In this document: positions 51,301 through 60,300 of the stretch, piece by piece
Layout of the letters: the number at the start of each line of letters is the position of its first letter
Position numbering within the stretch: the first letter of the stretch is position 1
Origin: Elgaria multicarinata webbii
Lineage: Eukaryota; Chordata; Lepidosauria; Squamata; Anguidae
Direction of reading: 5' to 3'
NCBI RefSeq assembly: GCF_023053635.1
Contig: NC_086178.1
Location: 28,644,726 to 28,708,725, forward strand
Length of the DNA: 64,000 bases
The notes under the pieces: model-generated
Seen by the model: the letters and a program-made list of their open reading frames with translations, nothing else
Told to the model about the DNA's origin: nothing
Databases searched by the model: none
Program-made: the position numbers and the translations under genes

Positions 51301-54300
51301 GTTGTGAATTTGTTCAATATATTTCTGAATTCTATTCTACCTGGCCGTGTTACCTATAGTTGTTTCTGAAAAATATTGATCGTGTAAAGTATTATTATTA
51401 TTATTATTTATTTATATAGCACCATCAATGTACATGGTGCTGTACAGCGTAAAAGTAATTTGTTCTTTAGAAAATCTCTTTGTTGACAATGTCACTGCTC
51501 TGGCTAATGATTAGTGTGAGGAATAAAAACCCTCTAGAGTTGAAAACAGCCATGCTAGTAGGTTTGCCCTAAATACATAATAGAACTGCACACATTACTC
51601 CCCGCAGCATGTTGTCCTTTTTGAGATCTTCAGTTCCACAGTTCTTACCAAACCCTAAAGGATCTGAGATCACAAAAATCCAGGTCACCACAGGCCAAGG
51701 AACGAGGCTCCATAGTGACTGAATGCTAAGATACAACAAGCAATGAATCAGTTCTACCCTATTAAATTGTTTATTGAAACAAGAGCAGTTTGCCTTAAGA
51801 GAATAAAGACATTTTTTAAAAACAAACAAAAATAAAGATGGCATGCAGTTGTTCGAGGAAACCAAAGATCATTTGAACTTTGAGGGTTTGCTTCCCCGAT
51901 GTTATGTGGTTAAATAAAGGGAAGATGAGGAAAATAGGTTCTCTTCTGTTTATTCAGCTCTCTAGTGTTTCATGCTTGTTAAAGACATTTGAAATTAGTT
52001 AGCTATGTTTGAAAGACAGCTGTACTTCCTAATGTCAGAGTATTTCCCCCCTTTTGTTGATTTCAGAAAAGAAATGATGATTATCTTGAATTTTCCTATG
52101 TGATTTTAATCCATGATATTGTCTCCCAGGTAAGTAACAACACTGTAAACATTTAACATATAGGGGTGGGGTTTGGAGTCAAGATCCTTATCTGTAAATA
52201 GGGAAATTCTAGCGGAGTGAATACCACAAAAGGCCAGGACATACAGCTTGATGGGAGGAGAGGAGGGAGCATTCAAGAGCTGGAGGCGAGAACATAGGCT
52301 GTATTAGAGTCTCATGCCTAGTCCATGCTTACAGACAGATTACAACCCTGGTTCAAGACCAGGACCTTGGCTCCAGAGCTGTGCACAGTGGGAAGGCAGG
52401 AAAAAAAATGCAGAATGCCATATGAAGCAACCGAATTCAGCTTCCTGAGTAACTCTGTACTCATTATTTTAAAAACCCAACAGCATCAAAGCTTTGACTC
52501 CTATGGCTCCAAATCTAAGTTTGAAAGTGAGTCGGTTCACAAAAATCGTTAATGCCTGCTGCAATCTCAGAAGCCAAAGAGGGGCTGAATAACATTCCCA
52601 AGGCCAGGGAACAAACCAAAATACATCAAGCCAATTTAGTAAAAAAATTCGGAGTCATACGAAATGAGATAAACTTTGCAAATCTGTGTAAACTATAAAG
52701 GTCACAGAATTTTTGGTGCAGAATTTGAGTCACCAACTGTTGAACCTTCTATCAGCAATGTGATCTGAAGCCATCAAGAGGTGATAATATTTCACTCTCT
52801 GCAGTGAATAGCTTCACCTGCTCATTTGTGCATATTAGCCTTCTGCTAACAACACAGAAGGAGGCTGGGCTATTCTTCATTCTTTTCCAGGCCAGTTGGC
52901 CACTCTGGTTTCCCAGGTGTAGAATTATTATTGAGCAGGGGGTTGGATTCAATGGCCTTATAGGGCCCTTCCAACTGTGCTATTCTATGATTATATTTTT
53001 TTAATGTGAAGTACAGACAAACCCAACTGGACCCTTACTGGAAGTGGTTGGGATCTAAGGACCCAACTAGTAAACAGAAAGCGACATTTCCTCACCCAGT
53101 CTTTTGGACCAGCACCTCCTACACCTACATCTTCCCAGGAAATCGCTAGAGCAAATCATAAAGCACAATCTTCTTCCTAAAGGCAGGAACCTCCACAGGT
53201 TCACTTTCTCCATCAGAGGGAGGGTCTATCCATCAGAAGGAACCTTTGGATTCAACCTGTGGCACCTCCAAAATTAGCCTGAATGATGCCAAACTACACA
53301 CTATAGAGAAAGAGAAATCTTAGCCAATCTGTCCACTGACAGGATTCCTTCTCCACCTCAGATATATAAATTTGTTGATCAGCCACATTACAAAAGGCAT
53401 CCATGCCTATGCATGAATCACAGCTGTGAGGCTGCACTTAAATGTGCGGGAGATTCAGTTGCCACACTATAGTTCCCTGACTGAATACAGCTGGAAGTGC
53501 ATCACGTAGAGTTCTTTTATAAGATGTGAGCTGGCTCAAAGCTTGTAGCAAAACCTAATCACAGACTCTTCCCAAAATAAGATTCCATTTTGCTACAACT
53601 CAACTTCATCCAAGAACCCTCACACATGCAAATGCACAGACCAGGGGAAAATCAGCCTTTTGCTGCAGATTGCCCAGCTGTTTAGAAAAAGCTTCAGGAA
53701 CCAGAATACCTACATGACATGCAATGAAAATGCAACATAACGTCAGAACTATGAGGGACATCCACAGGAAGATATAAATTCTATTCTCAAGTGTATTAAG
53801 AATAAGATCCACAGAGGCTGACTTAGTGGGGTTGCTGCGTTCCTCTCTGTATTAAATACAATAGGCTACAAAAATGACGCCATCCAACTTCTTGCTGCAT
53901 GGTTTACTATGTGTATTAACCATGAAGAGAACATGCTTGTATTACAGGTTTGAAAAGTCAGCCTTCAAACAACAGCGTATGACGTTACTCCACATTGTTT
54001 TAGTGAAAAGATTTTCTCCCTTTTCTATCATCCACATTCTGGACTATCCTGGTCTATAATTCACAGCACTCAATTAATATATGACTAGTAAAGAAAGACA
54101 AGGAGGAAAGAAATGTTACCTGACACAAACTTTCTAGATAAGAGCAGAATATGATTTTGCTCAATGCCCAGAGATTGAAACACAGTTCCCTGCTGATTCT
54201 AATTCTCTGATTTTTCTAACATATTTGGTGCTCTTTATCCACAGGAAATTATTCCTTGGCATATGCAAGTTCTATGGAATCCACAGCATGGAGTGAAAGT

Positions 54301-57300
54301 AACACGGAATAGCCGCCAGCCAAAACGTGCAGCACAGGAATAGCTGCACACCTTCAGCTCAACTCTTAAATAGCCCTTTAAAGCAACTGTATACAGCTAG
54401 AACAACGGCTAAGCAGGACCAGAAACTCCTTCAATTCCATGTATATTATGAACACCAAAGCAAATGGCCTCTGGCTTGCAAGAGAGAATACTTACGGTAC
54501 AGTTGCCGCAATGCTCTCTCTAAAGGCTACTTTAGGTTTCCCGGTAACACAAGGACAACCATATTCTCTTTCCATTCGCTAGATAAAAAGAGCACAGAAA
54601 ATTTATACTGATTTAAACATTATGCCAAATAGATACAGCCTAGCTAAGGAATTCAACAAATTAATCTTTAATGCTATCTACAATCCTAGGGGGGAAATGC
54701 AAGCCAAAATCTGATGCTTCAGTTGAGATTATCGTTCTAGTTAACTATAACTTCTTAAATATGTAACAGATGCCAGCCACCCCACTCCATAAGCAGAACG
54801 GTTTTTTGAGTAATGTTTTTGTCCAGATCCTGTAATTGTGAAAGAAAAATCATGTGCCCCCCCAAAAACATTATGCATTATGATTGCAAGAAATTACTAA
54901 CATAGATCCCCGTCAGGAGCTGGACAAGTATAGTGTAATTTATATCATCCAAATAATCACATATGGAACCAATGAGTACAGCTAAGCTCTAACATGCTGA
55001 ATTAAAGAAATTGTTTTGTCAGGTAAGACTTAGCAACACAATTCCACCGATGCAGTCTTGACACTCACCTGAGCATAGATTTCCAGATGTAGTTCTCCCA
55101 TTCCGGAAACAATGGTTTCTTTGCTCTCTGTGTCAAAATGGACTCGGAAGGTGGGATCTTCCCTTGTGAAACGGTTAATGCCTTTTGAAAACTTATCCAA
55201 ATCATTCTAGAGGGAGAAAAATTCGCAAAGGTAAACCAATGCTTTCTCAACCATTTAGTAACTAACAGTCCAAACGGCTGAGTTTCCAGCAAAACTCAGC
55301 AACATGTTGAGCAGTCTCCATGACGTGCAGGCTGTCCATGAGACATACTGACTTCAGAGCATCACAAACTGAGAATGTCTCAGTCAGGGAGTTGACATTA
55401 GTAAGAACATGATTGGAATTGATCACATAAACTCACATTGCTTGCTAAGGCCACAAGCCTATCAAAACTTTGTAGTAGAACGAGGGCAGTTTCCACACCA
55501 GAAGATGTGGTTTAGTTTCTTCTGAATAGAAGTAGCAAGTCAACCAAGCCCTTGCATTTTTTCCTCCAAAAAAACCCAATCACTTCACAACATTTCTTCC
55601 AAACTATAGAAATAATTTCCTACTGAACTACCCCCACCCCACAAACTCACACACACACCTTGTTGGATGGCTTCATTGCTACTGAAATGACGGGATCAGG
55701 GACGTGAATCGATTCCTATAAAACATAAAAGAGAATCAGTACAAAAAACATTCATATAAAACTGTTGAAGATTGGAAGAATAATGTCCACAAGCTCCCTT
55801 GTCTCTTTCACTTCCCATGATTTAGAACTTTCAGGATTTGTTAAATCATAGTTTCCCCATTACAGGATCAGATCCTGGTTGGTAACTTGGTGTGTAGTCC
55901 GAGATTTAAACCACTGTTTTTCAGTTTGAAGATAATGGGAAATAAATCCAAGAATTACTGCATTCTGGCACACAAAAAGAGAAAGTGGCTGTGTTCAGAC
56001 AACACGATGGTCAACAGTGGGGTAATAATTAACTCAACAGTTGTTTATCTAAGGTGTACTCCCCACACAACATGATAATCAACCATGGTGTGGATTAGGA
56101 TCAGCATTGAGTTGACTATTATTCCACACTGAGTTGACTCACTCATCCCCCACCCTCTCTCCTCCCTCAGTCCTCCCACTAGTATCCCATCAGCCATTGC
56201 TGCCAAAAATCTATCCAGCCTGCTGGACTAGAGCGGCAGCCACCGCTTTGACCCCTCTTGCCTTGCGACTCTGTGGCTGATGAAATAACCAACAGCAGCC
56301 GAGGAAACAACCAACAGTACCCTCCACACAACACGATAACCAATGGTGATTCAAATAGCCAACTCTACACAATGCTGGTTATTTCGGCCAAAAAGTCAAC
56401 CGTTGGTTAAAAACCTCCCTCCACACAACACAATAACACATGGTGGGTTAAATAACCAATCATCGACTATTTAAACCAGCGTTAGTATCGTGTTGTCTGA
56501 ACCTAGTCAATATGTGAGCACAGTGCTTGATTTATTTGATTGGGATTGATGTGTCGGACTTGGCCGTTACTCTTCAAAGAAAGGCTGGATGGTGTTTATG
56601 TTGTAGACAAATATAAGGCTGCTTCATATACTAGGTTCTTGAGACATCTACCTAAAAATGTAAGGTGTGAATGCAGCATCTTTTTATGATAGAGGTATGC
56701 TTGTTGGGGAGCTGGGATTAGTTGTGACACTCTGATAAGTGTACATAGGCTCTGTGGAAAACCTAGTTTGTTTAGCAGTGAATATGCACAGTCTCCTGGC
56801 TATTTGTGGACAATACAAACAAAATATTTCCATTACTGTCAAGTATGAGTGAATTCACCTCACCTAGGGCATGTTCAGACCATACTTTACTTCTAACACT
56901 TTATCTAGGGGTGGGGGTCGGGGAGACATGCGGAGCAAGCCTTAGACTTACTCAGAACCCTTTCCAACTTTCCTCACTACAGAAAAAAATTAAACCAGGC
57001 TCAGGGGAAACCTGTGTTCAAACACATGTGGAATCTCCCTGGTTCATTCATTCACATTCCACAGTTAGTTGGGTGGGGAGAAGAGAGCTCTTAAGCCCGC
57101 TTTTAGTCCCTGCTCTCTAAACAGCCCCAAGTCCGAAACCCAATAGAATACTGGAGTTTAATTATCTCCTAAAATAGGCTATCCAAATATTTTCCTTTCA
57201 GAAAATATCAGAATAAAGTTTTATGCCTAATAGAATCTAAAAGATTTTCAATAAGAAAAGAAAACACATAGGTATTCCTTACATTGTACATTTATGATCA

Positions 57301-60300
57301 TGCTCTTTCATCCCACCAATTGTAGAATTTTTATTAGTATAAGCATATATATTGTTATGCTTCAGGTTTTAAAAAGTTTGTAGCAGCTATAAAAAAAACA
57401 TTCCAAAAATAAAAACTTCTTTAAAAAATATTTAAAAAATTAAGTTCCTTTTGTAAAGATGGCATTTACATTGATGAGGAAAATCAATATCGAGCTTTTT
57501 GTAATTAAATGTATAGAAGCTACAATAGTTGAGCAATGGAGAAACTATGTAGAGAAGCTATGTAAAGAAAGCTACAATAGTTCAGCTATGGAGAAACTTA
57601 CCATGGAAAGGTCAGTGCTAGATTTATCTGTGAATGTATCCCCGCTAGCACAGTCAATGCCAAATAATGCACAGATATCTCCTGCGTAAACTTGTTCCAC
57701 ATCCTAGCACAACAAATAGTATTTTAGGTACTTTTTACAGCATTAGGCAAGAGTCAGTATTCAAAGAAATGGCAAGGGAGATCTAATATTGTGACTTCAA
57801 GTGAAACCCACTTGCACGCTTACTGAACAGAAGCTGGTAATCATTCCATTAGAGTGTAAGGTATCCTACATATATACTATACATTATATAGCCTATCCTT
57901 GATTGCTGGACAAAAGGGGGTCACCCAAAGAAGTATAAAGGATACATACAGTTCAATAGTTTTAGAGAATGTACATATAACTTAGAAAAGAAAATTATAT
58001 TTTTAGATCTCCCAGCACGGCTGTATAAAGGGAAATTGGCCCAGCCTTTCTCAAATCTGGTCACCAGTGCAGTTTTTATAGGCAAAAACATTTTAAAATG
58101 AAATGGGAGGGAGCAGATAGTGCAGAATAGGTTAAACAGCAGAATGTTAAAATGTTAAAGCTCTCTGAGCCATGGTTGACAACCTGTCTTAAAAAAAGAG
58201 GGACATATTTTGAATGGGGCAGCCTTTGTTAGAAGTTTTAAAGCTGAAGCTGGATAAACCAGTTATCAAGGATACTGTGGATTTCCTGCATTGGCAGGGG
58301 GTTGATCTTTGAGGATGGCCCATCAACAATGACTCCTCCTACTGGATCATACTATTCCTACTCAGCATGAAAAGCAGTTAATACACTCATTCCATTCCAA
58401 GTTACAGGCAAAGGGCGCTTATTCCCTGTACTGTGTGAATAGGGGCTGTAGCTCAGTGTGACATGCTTGGCATGCAGAAGGTCCCCAGTTCAACCCCTGG
58501 CTTCTCCAGGTAGGGCAAGGAAAGAACCCTTCCTGATACCCTGGAGAGCTGCTGCCAGTCAGTGTCGACAATACTGGGCTAAATGGACCAATGGTCTGAG
58601 TCAGCATAAGGCAGCTTCCTATGTTCTGAATCTTCTTTGCCTACCCATCAGAAGGAGTGAAATGCTAACAGAACTTGGGTCACTGTCGGCTTACAGACCC
58701 CTCTGCCAGTGTCTTGACTCATATGGAAGAAAGCAGCCAAAGAGAGGCGTTTTCAGGATTAAGGGCTAAACTTGGGACAAGAGGGTCTCCAGTTGTTTAA
58801 TATTATACTACAGATTAGGACAAGAAATGAAATTTTAGGTATAATTACCTGGAAATAAAATCCCACTGTGCATGCAAGGAACTTAAAACACTTACAATCT
58901 CATTTGACTAGAAACACCTTTGTTCGGATACAGTTGCTTTGCTACAAACTGTATAAGAATGTCTTAGTTTGTAACTTCTCTTTTAGCTAAAACGGACTTC
59001 ACTTGCAGTCAAAATGCCTCATGGATTATACTCAAACTCACCTCCATCACGTCTGCGTGCAGGCGGACAAGTCTCTGCACCCGCACCCTTTTCCTAGTCC
59101 TGGTGTTGTAGATGTTATCACTTTTCTTTAACATCCCCTGATAAACGCGAATGTAAGTGAGCTGTCCAAAACGTCCAGCCTGCAAGTAGCAAAAGAACAG
59201 CAGCTTGTGTATCATTGGAGACAAAAAAAGAAGTAGAGATGCCAAGAGACAAATCAGTGTAAAATGTATCCCAAGTTGTATGATAAATGATCGCTACTAA
59301 TGTCCTGGGTTGTGATGGAAACAATGCCTCTTGATTAATTAGAAATCTTTGTTGTTGTTGTTGAAGAAGGAGGAGGAGGAGGAGGAGGAATCATCCTACC
59401 TCAAGTTTAAATGCCAGGCCCAAAAAAGGCAGGGAATTGTCTCTGACAGAACCCATCAATATTTTGGATTTTTCCTGAGAATTCCTAAAACGAAACAAAA
59501 AAATAATAGTTTAAATTACAACATTGTAACAGTGTTGATCAACCTGCTTTTGTTGTAGAGTTCTATTTCTGTCTAGTCTAGTGAGGATTCTCAACAGGCA
59601 CTGAAAGCCTATGGGAGATACAGAATTCTCAGTTAGGCCCTGTGCATCTTACAGTATCTGATCCTGTGGAGACAGCCAACTGTGTTTTAAGAGAGCTGAA
59701 GTGGTATAGGACAGAGGCATTGTTGTCACTGGGTATATTCCCATTTCTTTTATCCCTGTATCACCTCTGATCAAGCAAGAGTTTACAGGGTTTTAAAATA
59801 TTATAAAAATCTGTAAAGCTTGTTTATTAGAGGTGACAGTGGGATGAAAGGTCTCATCCATCTCCAGCAATCCAGCTGTCATACAGACTTCATGCTTTTA
59901 ATTAATTAATTGTTACAAGCAATTATCCAAAGTTTTAACTGCAGGTGAACATTTGCTGCCTGATTAATCATTGGGGGTGATAATAATCAAAGTTCCAATG
60001 CTTTTCATAGGTCCCCCACCTACACATGCATCCACCAGCTGAGGAGACGAGTTCATACATTCAGCAAAGAGAGCTTTATCCTATGAAAGCTTGTGCCACA
60101 AAAAGTTTTTCTAAAGGTACTATAGGAATCTCTGTGGCTTTTAGTTCAACTGACTAACAAATCTATCCCTCTGGAACTGGTTACTAATGCACAATCTTCC
60201 ACTCTACAACAAGTTTGATGAAAAAGTGGCTTTTCTTTCCAGTTTGTATCCACAGCTAGCATGAAGTAGTTTATAGTATTCAGTTGAGCTTTCTGAGTGA

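Larger units (their letters stand above)
41322..54495 (-). other. GFM1: GFM1 intron 13, host of LXN
   Basis: This 13-kb intron encloses the whole LXN coding region on the opposite strand. Outside LXN exons it holds MITEs (42911-43080, 44015-44128, 49413-49906, 50587-50902), L2-type tails (about 42480-42612 and 51393-51450) and GAT/ATC triplet runs near 43090 and 43562. Nothing is identified at 41.4-42.4 kb or 52.9-54.2 kb apart from a CR1 tail. Confidence 0.7.

Noticed and set aside
57459-57689. A plus-strand frame at 57.5-57.7 kb
   Set aside because: Its second half is the antisense of GFM1 exon 10 and the first is a local tandem duplication.
58442-58520. A tRNA gene, suggested by GTAGCTCAG and a box B-like motif
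   Set aside because: There is no paired acceptor stem or anticodon arm and the sequence continues into a SINE body.
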